A stretch of 64,000 nt of DNA from Brevundimonas sp. MYb52 (lineage in GTDB: Bacteria; Pseudomonadota; Alphaproteobacteria; Caulobacterales; Caulobacteraceae): contig NZ_PCPB01000013.1 of NCBI RefSeq assembly GCF_002979535.1, positions 42,150 through 106,149 of the forward strand. The letters are read 5' to 3'. Below the pieces are notes generated by a model. That model saw nothing but the letters and a program-made list of their open reading frames with translations. It was not told the DNA's origin and made no database searches. The translations under genes were made by a program, and so were the position numbers. Of the stretch, positions 8,382 to 16,930 are shown piece after piece (the stretch's first letter is position 1; each line of letters opens with the position of its first letter).

Positions 8382-8597
8382 ATGACTGACGAGCCGATCA
8401 AGGGCCCCGCGTCCTATTTTCCCTCCATCGAGAAGAAGTACGGACGGCCCATCAGCGAGTGGAAGGCCGAGGTCCGCGCCGCCTATCCCGCCAAGCACAT
8501 GGAACTGGTGACCCTGCTCAAGGACGAGCACGACATGGGCCACGGCCATGCCAACGCCATCGTCGCACACACCCTGGCGGAAGACGGACTGAAATAG
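8382..8597 (+). CDS. DUF4287 domain protein
   Basis: A 71-residue soluble protein that matches the DUF4287 pattern: KGPASYFPSIEKKYGRP at residues 7-23, then a lysine- and histidine-rich second half with LLKDEHDMGHGHANAIVAH. GGAGGGAA stands eight bases before the ATG. Function unknown; members are small cytosolic proteins, sometimes fused to DUF5655. It is divergent from ubiA and about 90 bases before an MFS gene, with no clear operon link. Confidence 0.82.
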   Translation: MTDEPIKGPASYFPSIEKKYGRPISEWKAEVRAAYPAKHMELVTLLKDEHDMGHGHANAIVAHTLAEDGLK

Positions 8598-8683
8598 CGG
8601 ACGGCTCGACCGTGGCGGAAAGGCCAGCGTGACGTTTTAGAGACGGGCTGGACACAGCGGCGCTTGTTCGTCACTTGTTGCGA

Positions 8684-9880
8684 ATGTCTCGCAATTCGAT
8701 TCCGCGCAGCGTCTGGGTTCTGGGCGTCGTCAGTCTGCTTATGGATGTCTCGTCTGAGATGATCCAGACGCTCCTGCCCATCTATCTGGTGGTCGGACTG
8801 GGCGCCTCGGCGGTGATGATCGGCCTGGTCGAGGGCTTTTCCGTCGTCGTGGCGACGGCGGTGAAGTTCCTGTCGGGCTTCTGGTCCGATCGGATCGCGC
8901 GGCCCAAATGGCTGGCGGTCGCGGGCTATGGGCTGGCGGCCCTGTCCAAGCCGATCTTTCCCCTGGCGGCCTCGGTCGAGGGGGTGTTGCTGGCCAAGGG
9001 GGTGGACCGGATCGGCAAGGGCGTTCGCACCGCGCCGCGTGACGCCCTGGTCGCCGCCGTGACGCCGCCGGACATTCGCGGCCGCGCCTTCGGCCTGAGA
9101 AAATCGCTGGATACGGTGGGCGGATTCGTCGGCCCCCTGCTGGCGATCGGGCTGATGGTGGTGCTGGCGAACGACATCAAGGCGGTGTTCTGGCTGGCCT
9201 CCATTCCCGCCTTCCTGGCCGTGGCCCTGTTGGTCGGCGGCGTGTCCGATCCGCCGCGCCAGGACGAGGACGCCAAGAAGCCGCCCAGCCTGAAAGGGGC
9301 GCTGCGTCTGGACGCAGCCACCTGGACCATGATCGCCCTGACGGCGGTGATCGGTCTGGCGCGGTTCAGCGAGTCCTTCCTGCTGATGAAGGGGCTGGAC
9401 GTCGGCGTCCCCGCCGCCTTCGCGCCGGCGGCGATCGTCCTGCTGCACCTGGTTTTCGGCCTGGCCGCCTTTCCGGTGGGGGCGCTGTCGGACCGCATCG
9501 GGCGCACCTCTCTGTTGCTGCTCAGTCTGGTTTTTCTGGCCGCCGCCGACGTGGCGCTGGCGCTGGCGAGAGATCAGGTCGTCTTCTATCTGGGCGTGGC
9601 GCTGTGGGGGCTGCACATGGGCTTTTCCCAAGGCCTGCTGATGACCCTGATCGCCGATGCGGCGCCCGCCCATCTGCGCGGTTCGGCCTTTGGCCTGTTC
9701 GCTCTGATCTCCGGCCTGATCGCTCTGGCGGGCAATGTGGCGGCGGGCCTGCTGTGGGAGGGTTTCGGCCCGCAGGCGACCTTTGCCGTCGGGGCGGGCG
9801 TGAGCCTTGCCTGCGCTTTGGGCGTCGCGGCGTGGATGCGGCGTCAGGCGGCGCGTAGCCGCTCCAGCGCTTCGGGGTAG
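8684..9880 (+). CDS. MFS transporter
   Basis: A 398-residue major facilitator with about twelve helices. The N-terminus SIPRSVWVLGVVSLLMDVSS is a signature of a widespread MFS subgroup with unassigned substrate. The loop-2 motif appears as LSGFWSDRIARPKW, and its counterpart in the second half is GALSDRIGRTS. The ATG at 8684 was chosen over a TTG three codons upstream because MSRNSIPRS is the usual start of the subgroup. It may export drugs or import small metabolites; the substrate cannot be predicted. Its 3' end touches the remains of an acyltransferase gene. Confidence 0.85.
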   Translation: MSRNSIPRSVWVLGVVSLLMDVSSEMIQTLLPIYLVVGLGASAVMIGLVEGFSVVVATAVKFLSGFWSDRIARPKWLAVAGYGLAALSKPIFPLAASVEGVLLAKGVDRIGKGVRTAPRDALVAAVTPPDIRGRAFGLRKSLDTVGGFVGPLLAIGLMVVLANDIKAVFWLASIPAFLAVALLVGGVSDPPRQDEDAKKPPSLKGALRLDAATWTMIALTAVIGLARFSESFLLMKGLDVGVPAAFAPAAIVLLHLVFGLAAFPVGALSDRIGRTSLLLLSLVFLAAADVALALARDQVVFYLGVALWGLHMGFSQGLLMTLIADAAPAHLRGSAFGLFALISGLIALAGNVAAGLLWEGFGPQATFAVGAGVSLACALGVAAWMRRQAARSRSSASG

Positions 9881-9899
9881 CGAGGCGACAGGGGGCCTC

Positions 9900-10160
9900 C
9901 AGCGCACCCAGTTGGACGGTCCAGTCGCTTGGCTGCGCTATCTGACGCTCGGGGTCTTTCCCTTCTACATCGTGCATCAGACCGTCATCGTGGTCGCGGC
10001 GCATAATCTGGCGGCTCTGGGCCTGCCGCAACCGATCGAGGCAGGGCTGGTGATCGGGGCGACCTTTGCGGGTTGTTTCGCCGCCTATGAAGGGGCGCGG
10101 CGGCTGGGCTGGTTGGGCCTGTTGCTGGGCGTCCGGCCTGCGTCGAGGCGGCGAGCCGGG
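9900..10160 (+). pseudogene. C-terminal remnant of an acyltransferase-3 family membrane protein
   Basis: In the frame starting at base 9900 the translation contains LRYLTLGVFPFYIVHQTVIV and then AGCFAAYEGARRLGWL. These read like the last two or three helices of the acyltransferase-3 family (OpgC/glucan succinyltransferase-like), in which FPFYIVHQT is characteristic. There is no start codon, no N-terminal domain and no stop of its own: the frame runs on into the next membrane protein. It is best explained as the tail of a gene whose larger part was deleted. The fragment directly follows the MFS gene, so the deletion joint probably lies near 9880-9900. Confidence 0.6.
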
Positions 10161-10232
10161 CAGCGCCGCCTTGATGAAGAGCCCCGCGAGGCCCTAGGCT
10201 GCGCTGAACCCCTGACAGCAGGAACCCGCAGC

Positions 10233-10874
10233 ATGACCGCTCCTCGGCCTCCGGCGCGACCCCCCATCATTCTCTACCTGACCTGGCTCATTCTGATCGG
10301 GGCGGCGGTGGTGGGCTTCGTCACCGACGAATTCAGCGTCACCTTCGTCGGCATCGGGACCCTGCTGCTGTCGCTGGTTCCGATCTGGCTGGGCGAGCGG
10401 GTGGGGGTCCGGTTGCCGACCGCCTTTGTCAGCGCCATCGCCGCCTTCCTGTGCGCCACGCTGCTGCTGGGCGAGGTCGGCGACTTCTATGAGCGCTACT
10501 GGTGGTGGGACGTGGTGCTGCACGGCGGCTCGGCCGTGGCCTTCGGCCTGGTCGGGTCGCTGTTGATGCTGATGCTGGTCAAGGGCGAGCGGCTGAAGGC
10601 GGCGCCGATCACCGTGGCCTTCTTCGCCTTCTGCTTCGCCGTCATGATCGGGGCGCTGTGGGAGATCTGGGAGTTCACCCTGGATCAGCTGTTCGGCCTG
10701 AACACCCAGAAGTCCGGTCTGGTCGATACCATGTGGGACCTGATCGTGGACGCGATCGGCGCCCTGATCGGGGCCAGCGCGGGTTGGGCCTATCTGAAGG
10801 GACGGCATGGTCCGCTGGTCGGCGCGCTGCGCGACTTTGTCGACAAGAACCGCCGCCTGTTCGGCGACGACTGA
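10233..10874 (+). CDS. Polytopic membrane protein, DUF2238/YjdF-like
   Basis: A 213-residue protein with about six transmembrane segments. The central WWWDVVLHGGSAVAFGLVG resembles the D-x-x-x-H-x-x-S/G motif of DUF2238/YjdF-type membrane proteins, and a second charged helix carries ALWEIWEFTLDQLFG. The start is the ATG after CAGGAACCCGCAGC; the same frame is open upstream only because it continues from the acyltransferase remnant. Function unknown. It converges with ppk2, four bases away. Confidence 0.7.
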   Translation: MTAPRPPARPPIILYLTWLILIGAAVVGFVTDEFSVTFVGIGTLLLSLVPIWLGERVGVRLPTAFVSAIAAFLCATLLLGEVGDFYERYWWWDVVLHGGSAVAFGLVGSLLMLMLVKGERLKAAPITVAFFAFCFAVMIGALWEIWEFTLDQLFGLNTQKSGLVDTMWDLIVDAIGALIGASAGWAYLKGRHGPLVGALRDFVDKNRRLFGDD

Positions 10875-10878
10875 GGCG

Positions 10879-11622
10879 TTATTTCGCCAGCTGGCCCTTG
10901 GCCTTGTCGGCGGCGAAGACGATGTCGGAATCGGGCTTCCTGGCCTCCAGTCCGGGGCAGTTCAACTGGTGCAGGACATGGCGGATGATGTTCAGTCGCG
11001 CCTTCTTCTTGTTGTCGGTGGCCACGACGGTCCAGGGCGCATAGTCGGTATGGGTGCGCTCCAGCATTTCATCGCGGGCGGCGGAATAGGCGCTCCAGCG
11101 TTTCTGGGCCTCGGCGTCCAGGGGCGAGACCTTGAAGCGTTTCAGCGGGTGGGTGGTGCGTTCCTCGAGGCGGCGCGCCTGCTCGTCCTGGCTGATATCG
11201 AGCCATAGCTTGATCAGGGTCGTGCCGGACTGGGTCAGCATCCGCTCGAAATGCGGGGCGTCGTGCAAGAAGCGCTCGTGCTGTTCAGGGGTGCAGAAGC
11301 CCATGACCGGCTCGACCCCGGCGCGGTTGTACCAGGAGCGGTTGAAGAAGACGATTTCACCGGCGGCGGGCAGGTGCGGGGCGTAACGCTGGAAATACCA
11401 TTGCGACAGTTCGCGATCGTTCGGCTTGGGCAGGGCGACGACGCGGGTCTGGCGCGGGGCCATGAACTCGGTCATGCGCTTGATCGCCCCGTCCTTGCCG
11501 GCGGCGTCGCGGCCCTCGAAGACGATCACCACCTTCAGTCCCTGTTCGATGGCCCAGGCCTGGGTCTCGACTAACTGAATCTGCAGGGCTTCCAGGGTGT
11601 CGTCGTAGTCGTTCTTGGCCAT
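10879..11622 (-). CDS. ppk2: Polyphosphate kinase 2 (PPK2 family)
   Basis: Transfers phosphate between polyphosphate and nucleoside diphosphates or monophosphates in the cytosol. The Walker A motif GRDAAGKDGAIKRM is near residues 37-50, the family motif FFNRSWYNRAGVEPVMGFC near 92-110, and the lid-type RRLEERTTHPLKRFKVSP follows. The length (247 residues) fits the single-domain class. The start MAKNDYDD has AAGGAG eight bases upstream; an alternative 15 codons earlier lacks this. Whether it prefers ADP or GDP, and synthesis or use of polyphosphate, cannot be decided by eye. Confidence 0.92.
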   Translation of the reverse strand: MAKNDYDDTLEALQIQLVETQAWAIEQGLKVVIVFEGRDAAGKDGAIKRMTEFMAPRQTRVVALPKPNDRELSQWYFQRYAPHLPAAGEIVFFNRSWYNRAGVEPVMGFCTPEQHERFLHDAPHFERMLTQSGTTLIKLWLDISQDEQARRLEERTTHPLKRFKVSPLDAEAQKRWSAYSAARDEMLERTHTDYAPWTVVATDNKKKARLNIIRHVLHQLNCPGLEARKPDSDIVFAADKAKGQLAK

Positions 11623-11931
11623 AGTCGTGCGCTCCTTGCCGTCGCGAGGGTCGAAGCTTGCGACCATTTCAGCGAAGACGCCAGCCCATGCCGGCTATGC
11701 GGTGAGGGCGAACGATCCCTGTTCGGTATTAACCAAGCGGGGAGAATGGGCGTTTCGCTTTACAGTTGACGGACTGTGGATAGTCGGGTGACAACATCGC
11801 CGCAGTCCGGATTTCACGTGGGGTCCAAACCCGCGTCTCGCTCCTTCGCCTGAACGAGCTTGTCCAGATGGACTGACGGACTCTCCAGCATGGACGTCCG
11901 CCTGGCAAAGCGCGTTTACGGAGACGCTAAG
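11623..11931. other. Intergenic region between ppk2 and cspA
   Basis: This 309-base stretch holds the divergent leaders of ppk2 (minus) and cspA (plus). The only structure I see is ACAGT-TGACGG-ACTGT (11762-11777), a palindrome that includes a TTGACG. A long 5' untranslated region upstream of the cold shock gene is plausible and would fit cold-induced mRNA control, but no coding potential or known riboswitch is visible. Confidence 0.4.
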
Positions 11932-12135
11932 ATGGCGACCGGCACGGTCAAGTGGTTCAACCCCACCAAGGGCTATGGCTTCATCCAGCCCGATAACGGC
12001 GGCTCGGACGTTTTCGTCCACGTCACCGCCGTCCAGAAGGCTGGCCTGCAGGGCCTCGATGAAAACGCCAAGGTCGAATACGAGCTGGAAAACCAGCGCG
12101 GCAAGACCTCGGCTGTGGACCTCAAGGTTCTCTAA
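11932..12135 (+). CDS. cspA: Cold shock protein (CspA family)
   Basis: A 67-residue single cold shock domain that binds single-stranded nucleic acids and melts mRNA structure. RNP1 is KGYGFI (residues 13-18) and RNP2 is VFVHV (27-31); the start MATGTVKWFNPTKGYG is typical. GGAGA lies seven bases before the ATG. An upstream in-frame extension starts at a weaker codon and adds nothing conserved. It is followed at once by a strong terminator, so it is monocistronic. Confidence 0.95.
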   Translation: MATGTVKWFNPTKGYGFIQPDNGGSDVFVHVTAVQKAGLQGLDENAKVEYELENQRGKTSAVDLKVL

Positions 12136-12146
12136 GGCCGACGACC

Positions 12147-12184
12147 AAGGCGCGGAACCCATGGGTTCCGCGCCTTTCTTTTTG
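12147..12184 (+). terminator. Intrinsic terminator of cspA
   Basis: A perfect 14-bp stem, AAGGCGCGGAACCC (12147-12160) pairing with GGGTTCCGCGCCTT (12163-12176), is followed by TTCTTTTT. It begins 12 bases after the cspA stop. Confidence 0.9.
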
Positions 12185-12302
12185 CCTGGACGTTAAGAGC
12201 GCTGCCGCACGGCTCGCGGAGCCGCGCTGCTTGAGCGGCATCCTTGGCGCGCTATCGGGCGTTCGCCCTGCTTGAGCGCAGCGGCGACCGTGCGATCCGC
12301 TA

Positions 12303-13151
12303 TTAGAACCCCAGTTCCGCCCGCAGGGCCTCGGGCGTCAGACCGCCAGCGCGAAGTTCGGCCAGCGTCACCGACTGGTCGCGCTTGGCGTAGCGACGCC
12401 CGTCGGGGCCGGTCAGCAGGCGGTGGTGGCGATAGACCGGGGCGGGCCAGCCCATCAGGGTCTGGATCAGGCGCTGGATATGGGTGGCCTCGAACAGGTC
12501 CAGACCGCGCACGACATGGGTGATCCCCTGCAGGGCGTCGTCGTGGGTGACGGCGAGGTGGTAGGCGGTCCCGGCGTCCTTGCGCGCCAGCACCACGTCG
12601 CCCGCCGTCTCGGGCCGCACGCGGATGACGCCGGTTTCGCCGTCGGGGCCAACGCCTTCCTCGACAAAGGCCAGCGCGTTCCAGGCGTCGTCGCTCAGAG
12701 CTGCACGTGCGCGGTCCAGCGACAGCCGCCAGGCGTAGGGGCGGCCCTCGGCCAGAAGGCGGACTTCTTCATCCGGGGCGTGCGGGCCGGGGCGGACGGC
12801 TTCGGCGGGGCCGTGAGGGGCGTCGCCGATGGCGTCGAGGATGTCTTTGCGGGTGCGGAAACAGCGATAGAGCAGACCGCGCGCGTTCAGGGTGTCGATG
12901 ACGGCGGCATAGTCAGCCAGGTGGTCCGACTGGCGCCGCACGGGCACCTCCCAATCCAGACCCAGCCAGGTCAGATCTTCAAGGATGGCGGCTTCGTATT
13001 CCGGCTTGCAGCGGGTCGGGTCGATGTCCTCGATGCGCAGCACAAAACGCCCGCCGGCCTCGCGCGCCGCGCTCCAGGCGGTCAGGGCCGAGAAGGCGTG
13101 GCCCCGGTGCAGCCGGCCGGTGGGCGAGGGGGCGAAGCGGGTGGCGAACAT
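12303..13151 (-). CDS. gluQ: Glutamyl-Q tRNA(Asp) synthetase
   Basis: A class I synthetase-like enzyme lacking the anticodon-binding domain (282 residues), expected to attach glutamate to the queuosine base of tRNA-Asp. The start FAPSPTGRLHRGHA carries the HIGH-type signature as HRGH, and LRIEDIDPTR follows as in all GluX enzymes. The KMSKS-type loop is degenerate (RYAKRDQS). The zinc-binding Cys-x-Cys...Cys cluster of the E. coli enzyme is absent; only one Cys remains near YRCFRTRKD. It starts seven bases after a JmjC-type oxygenase gene on the same strand, so the two probably form an operon. Confidence 0.88.
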   Translation of the reverse strand: MFATRFAPSPTGRLHRGHAFSALTAWSAAREAGGRFVLRIEDIDPTRCKPEYEAAILEDLTWLGLDWEVPVRRQSDHLADYAAVIDTLNARGLLYRCFRTRKDILDAIGDAPHGPAEAVRPGPHAPDEEVRLLAEGRPYAWRLSLDRARAALSDDAWNALAFVEEGVGPDGETGVIRVRPETAGDVVLARKDAGTAYHLAVTHDDALQGITHVVRGLDLFEATHIQRLIQTLMGWPAPVYRHHRLLTGPDGRRYAKRDQSVTLAELRAGGLTPEALRAELGF

Positions 13152-13158
13152 CGACCGA

Positions 13159-14292
13159 TCAGAAGCGCTTGAGCGCGCCCGCCTTTTCAGCCTGTTCTAT
13201 GGCGGCGCGAATATCGGCCTCGGCCACGAAGTCGAACTGGGCGATCAGGTCCTCCAACGCGAAGTCCGCCTGGGACATGGCCCATTGCATGGCATGGGCG
13301 GCTGGACCGGCGCAGGCGGGCCCGCGAACACCGGTCCAGCGATAGGCGGTCAACGTCGTCGTTTGGGGCAGGTCGAACCGAGCTGGACGGGCGATCAGCC
13401 TTTCTTGAGTCATCGCGATCTCATCTCGGAAGGCCGGCAGGGCCGCGAGCCGGGCCAGACGTTGACCAAGGTCGCTCAAGTGGGCCTGAAGGGCCTTGCC
13501 GCCGTCCTGATCCGCCGGAGGCATGAAGGCGCGGAAGGCCGGGTCCTGCATGGCGGCATGTTCCAGCAGAGAGAAGATGATCCGACCGTAGAGAGGCGTC
13601 ACCGAAAAGGTGACGTGCAGCGAGGCGCCGTCCTGGGCCAGGGCGTCATGATACCAGCCGCGCGGCAGATAGAGGACGTCGCCGGGACGCATCCGCACCT
13701 CGGTCATCAGTCTTCCGCGGCTCTGCTCCAACCAACGACGTGTGTCGGGTGTATCGGCGGGAAAATCGACGGGCGCATCGGCGCGGTTTTCATACAGCCG
13801 CCAGACCTTCTCGCCCTCGACCTGGAGGGCGAAGACGTCGTGCAGATCGTAATGGGCGCCGAAGGCGCGGACGCCCTTGAACGAGCAATAGAGATTGACC
13901 CCGACGGCGGCGGCGAAGGCGCGGCCCAGCATGGCCGTCACGGCCGACAGGTTCGGGGTCAGTTCCTGGGCGTCGCCGGCGATGACGCTGGCGCCCGTGG
14001 CCATGAAGACAGCCACCTTGGCCGGGTCGGGGCGCAGCACCTGGCCGGACTGGGTCTTCACGATGCGGCAATATTGGTCGGGCGGGACGGCGACGGTGTC
14101 GCGCACCAACTTAAGACTGCTGGCGCTCCAGATCGACGACTGGTTCAGCAGTCTGCTGAACTCGGCCCAGTCCAGAAGGCTGCGCTTGCCCACGCTGTCC
14201 CCGGCCGGAATGTGCAGCGGTTTCCGGCCGTGAAACTCGGCGAAGAAGCGATCGGGGGTGATCGGGTGAAGAAGTTCGTCCAGACTATGCAT
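13159..14292 (-). CDS. JmjC-type cupin oxygenase (Cupin_4 / ribosomal oxygenase-like)
   Basis: A 377-residue Fe(II)/2-oxoglutarate oxygenase. The iron facial triad can be read as His147 and Asp149 in AHYDLHDVF and His226 in LHVTFSV. The fold-specific RPGDVLYLPRGWYHDA (202-217) precedes the last ligand. Family members such as E. coli YcfD hydroxylate an arginine in ribosomal protein L16. The start MHSLDELLHP was chosen because the open frame upstream reads low-complexity Gly/Arg and overlaps the alkA leader. It is followed seven bases later by gluQ, pairing two possible translation-modifying enzymes. Confidence 0.85.
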   Translation of the reverse strand: MHSLDELLHPITPDRFFAEFHGRKPLHIPAGDSVGKRSLLDWAEFSRLLNQSSIWSASSLKLVRDTVAVPPDQYCRIVKTQSGQVLRPDPAKVAVFMATGASVIAGDAQELTPNLSAVTAMLGRAFAAAVGVNLYCSFKGVRAFGAHYDLHDVFALQVEGEKVWRLYENRADAPVDFPADTPDTRRWLEQSRGRLMTEVRMRPGDVLYLPRGWYHDALAQDGASLHVTFSVTPLYGRIIFSLLEHAAMQDPAFRAFMPPADQDGGKALQAHLSDLGQRLARLAALPAFRDEIAMTQERLIARPARFDLPQTTTLTAYRWTGVRGPACAGPAAHAMQWAMSQADFALEDLIAQFDFVAEADIRAAIEQAEKAGALKRF

Positions 14293-14340
14293 CGGTCGCC
14301 AAGCTAGAGCGGCGCCGTTTCCCTGTCGATACGGACCATC

Positions 14341-14997
14341 ATGGCCACAACTCCCACCGCCCCGTCCATCGCCGCCGCCCGCGAGGCCCTGGCCGCCGCT
14401 GATCCCGCCCTGGCGCGAGCGCACGCCACGACGCCCGTATTCGAGTGGCGGCTGCGGCCCGGCGGCTATGAGGGGCTGTTCCGCATGATCGTGGAGCAGC
14501 AGGTCTCGGTCGCCGCCGCCGCCTCGATCTGGAAGCGGACGTTGGAAGGGCTGGGCGGCGTGGTGTCACCGGACGCCGTGCTGGCCCTGGATGTCGAGAC
14601 CCTGCGCAGCTTCGGCCTGTCGGGGCAGAAGGCGAAATACGGCCATGAGATCGCATTGGCCCACACCGAGGGCCGCATCGACTTCGACCATCTGGAGCGG
14701 CTGGACGACGCCGAGGCCATCGCGGCGCTGACAGCCATCAAGGGGGTGGGCAAGTGGACGGCCGAGACCTTCCTGATGTTCTGCGAGGGGCGCCTCGACG
14801 TCTTTCCCGGCGGCGATGTGGCCTTGCAGGAGGCGATGCGCTGGGCCGACGCGGGCGAGGCCCGGCCTAATGAGAAACAGGCCTATGCGCGAGCCGAAAT
14901 CTGGCGACCGCATCGCGGGGTGGCGGCGCATCTGCTCTGGGGATGGTATGGAGGGGTCAAGCGTGGCGATATCGCGCTGGAGGACCCGCCGACTTGA
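14341..14997 (+). CDS. alkA: DNA-3-methyladenine glycosylase II
   Basis: A 218-residue HhH-GPD base excision enzyme that removes alkylated purines from DNA. The helix-hairpin-helix is LTAIKGVGKWTAE, followed by RLDVFPGGDVALQEAM, whose Asp in GGD is the catalytic aspartate. It lacks the extra N-terminal domain of E. coli AlkA, as many short alphaproteobacterial versions do. It is divergent from the JmjC gene by 48 bases. Its stop overlaps the TTG start of the TRIC-channel gene. Confidence 0.92.
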   Translation: MATTPTAPSIAAAREALAAADPALARAHATTPVFEWRLRPGGYEGLFRMIVEQQVSVAAAASIWKRTLEGLGGVVSPDAVLALDVETLRSFGLSGQKAKYGHEIALAHTEGRIDFDHLERLDDAEAIAALTAIKGVGKWTAETFLMFCEGRLDVFPGGDVALQEAMRWADAGEARPNEKQAYARAEIWRPHRGVAAHLLWGWYGGVKRGDIALEDPPT

Positions 14998-15644
14998 CCC
15001 CGCTGATTGACGCTGACCTGACCCGTCCCGAGACCGTCCTGCCCTTGCTGGACTTCGCCGGCGTGGCCGTCTTCGCCGCCACCGGGGCCCTGGCCGCGGC
15101 GCGCGAGAAGCATGATCTGGTGACCTTCGCCTTCTTTGGGGCCATCACCGGGGTCGGCGGCGGGACGCTGCGCGATCTGTTGATCGGGGCGCCGGTCTTC
15201 TGGGTGCAGGACTGGCGCTATATCGCCGTCTGCGTGGCGGCGGCGACGGCCTTCTGGATGCTGGGGGCCAGGACCTGGCGTTTCCGGGCCCTGCTGTGGC
15301 TGGATGCGGTCGGTCTGGCGGCCTATGGCGTCATGGGCGCGGCCAAGGCGGCCTCCTATGGCGTGGCGCCCCTGATCTGCGTGGTCATGGGGGTGCTGAC
15401 CGCCTGCTTCGGCGGGGTGGTGCGCGATGTGCTGGCGGGGCAGCCGTCGATCCTGCTGCGGCGCGAGTTGAACATTACGGCTGCGCTTCTGTCGGCCGGC
15501 CTGTTTGTCAGCCTGAAGGCCCTGAGCGTGCCGACCTGGCCGGCGGTGGGCGTGGCGGTTGTGGCGGGCTTTGGCCTGCGCGCCGGGGCGTTGAAATGGG
15601 GGTGGAGCCTGCCGGCCTTCCCCAGTGCGCCAACCCGAAACTGA
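14994..15644 (+). CDS. TRIC-family cation channel (YicG/UPF0126)
   Basis: A 216-residue inner-membrane protein with seven hydrophobic segments forming two repeats. The repeated signatures are ITGVGGGTLRDLL (first half) and TACFGGVVRDVLAG (second half), both with the Gly-Gly-x-x-R-D pattern of prokaryotic TRIC channels. The start is a TTG inside the alkA stop region (TTGA), preceded by GGAGGA at good spacing, so it is translationally coupled to alkA. Predicted to conduct monovalent cations; its link to DNA repair is probably only genomic. Confidence 0.88.
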   Translation: MTPLIDADLTRPETVLPLLDFAGVAVFAATGALAAAREKHDLVTFAFFGAITGVGGGTLRDLLIGAPVFWVQDWRYIAVCVAAATAFWMLGARTWRFRALLWLDAVGLAAYGVMGAAKAASYGVAPLICVVMGVLTACFGGVVRDVLAGQPSILLRRELNITAALLSAGLFVSLKALSVPTWPAVGVAVVAGFGLRAGALKWGWSLPAFPSAPTRN

Positions 15645-15654
15645 GGACTGATCC

Positions 15655-16053
15655 ATGACTGACGTTCCCGCTGCCTATCGTGATGCGCCGCGCTGGCCGT
15701 TTGGCGACAGTGCTGAACTGGCCGACGAACTGCTGGCTCTGGTCATTGCGGGCGGCAAGACGGCCACCTGTTCCTCGCTGGCGGCGTGCGAGGCCGACAT
15801 CATGCCGACGGTGGGGGAGATCAGCGTCATCCTGGACGGGGCGGGCGTTCCGCGCTGCGCCATCCGCACGACCCAGGTCGAGATCATGCCCTTTGAGCAG
15901 GTCAGCGAGGAATTCGCTCGCGCCGAGGGAGAAGGCGACCTGACCTATGAGTGGTGGCGCGACGCGCACGAGGCCTATTATCGCCGCGAAGGCACCTGGG
16001 CGCCGGGGATGAAGGTGGTCTGCGAGCGGTTTGAGCTGGTCGAGGTCTTCTGA
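15655..16053 (+). CDS. ASCH domain protein
   Basis: A 132-residue cytosolic protein of the ASCH superfamily (PUA-like fold). Typical features are WPFGDSAELADELLALV, then GGKTATCSSL, PTVGEISVILDG and the C-terminal ERFELVEVF strand. Some ASCH proteins hydrolyse N4-acetylcytidine and others bind RNA; nothing here separates these roles. It starts ten bases after the TRIC gene and may be co-transcribed with alkA and TRIC. Confidence 0.88.
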   Translation: MTDVPAAYRDAPRWPFGDSAELADELLALVIAGGKTATCSSLAACEADIMPTVGEISVILDGAGVPRCAIRTTQVEIMPFEQVSEEFARAEGEGDLTYEWWRDAHEAYYRREGTWAPGMKVVCERFELVEVF

Positions 16054-16204
16054 GGCGGCGTCACGAAAACGCTGCGTGTCGGTCATGGCGATGAGGGAGA
16101 ATCGGGCGTAGGCTTGCCGGGTAAGACTAGGGCCAAGATCAGGGAAGGAGACGTGTCCTCACTCCTGTCGCCTCAAGATCCCCCCGTATGAGCGGGAGGG
16201 CCTG

Positions 16205-16777
16205 ATGCAGGTCCTGACCCGCCCCCCGTCCGGCTTTCCCGCCCTAGTGCTGAACGCCGATTTCCGTCCTCTATCCTACTACCCGCTGTCGATCTGGCCC
16301 TGGGAAGAAGTGGTCAAGGCCGTCTGGCAGGAGCGCGTCGACGTGGTCGCCACCTATGACAAGGTGGTGCGCAGCCCGTCGATGGAGATGCAACTGCCCA
16401 GCGTCATCTCGCTGAAGAACTACGTCGATCAGGACCGCAAGCCGGCCTTCACCCGCTTCAACGTCTTCCTGCGCGACGGCTTCGCCTGCCAGTATTGCGG
16501 GCAGGGCGGTTTGGCCCAGGACCTGACCTTCGACCATGTCATCCCCCGTTCCAGGGGAGGCCGCACCACCTGGCAGAACATCGTCGCCGCCTGCGGGCCG
16601 TGTAACCTGCGCAAGGGCGGGCGCACGCCGCAACAGGCCGGGATGCCCCTGCTGCGCCGCACCGCGCATCAGCCGAACTCATGGGAACTGCAGGAGGCCG
16701 GCCGTCGCTTCCCGCCCCACTTCCTGCATCAGAGCTGGCTGGACTACCTCTACTGGGACATCGAGCTGGAACCCTAG
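16205..16777 (+). CDS. HNH endonuclease family protein
   Basis: A 190-residue protein with an HNH nuclease core. A zinc knuckle is formed by CQYC (Cys95, Cys98) and CGPC (Cys130, Cys133), with FDHVIPRSRGG (109-119) supplying the catalytic His and an Asn in the WQNIVAAC helix. The N-terminus FPALVLNADFRPLSYYPLS is the mark of a lone HNH family conserved in many alphaproteobacteria. No methylase, integrase or restriction partner is adjacent, so it is likely a housekeeping gene. GGGAGG lies five bases upstream of the ATG. Confidence 0.88.
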   Translation: MQVLTRPPSGFPALVLNADFRPLSYYPLSIWPWEEVVKAVWQERVDVVATYDKVVRSPSMEMQLPSVISLKNYVDQDRKPAFTRFNVFLRDGFACQYCGQGGLAQDLTFDHVIPRSRGGRTTWQNIVAACGPCNLRKGGRTPQQAGMPLLRRTAHQPNSWELQEAGRRFPPHFLHQSWLDYLYWDIELEP

Positions 16778-16930
16778 GGGATCGCCCAGGAGCGCAGCCG
16801 CTGCAGACAACTCGTGACGAGTGGCGACAACGGCGTTCGCGCTGTGAGGGGCTGTCATCGGCTTGGAAATAGGTCGCATGGGGCAACTGGAGCCCGAGTT
16901 GATCAACCGGGTTGCCATCGATTGTGAACA

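Noticed and set aside
11762..11777. ACAGTTGACGGACTGT as promoter/operator for cspA
   Set aside because: Palindrome is present but no -10 box at the right distance and no copy elsewhere.
12227..12278. Direct repeat CTGCTTGAGCG 41 bases apart, with the hairpin CGGCTC-GCG-GAGCCG between cspA and gluQ
   Set aside because: Only two copies of 11 bases and a short hairpin without a T run; too weak for a feature.
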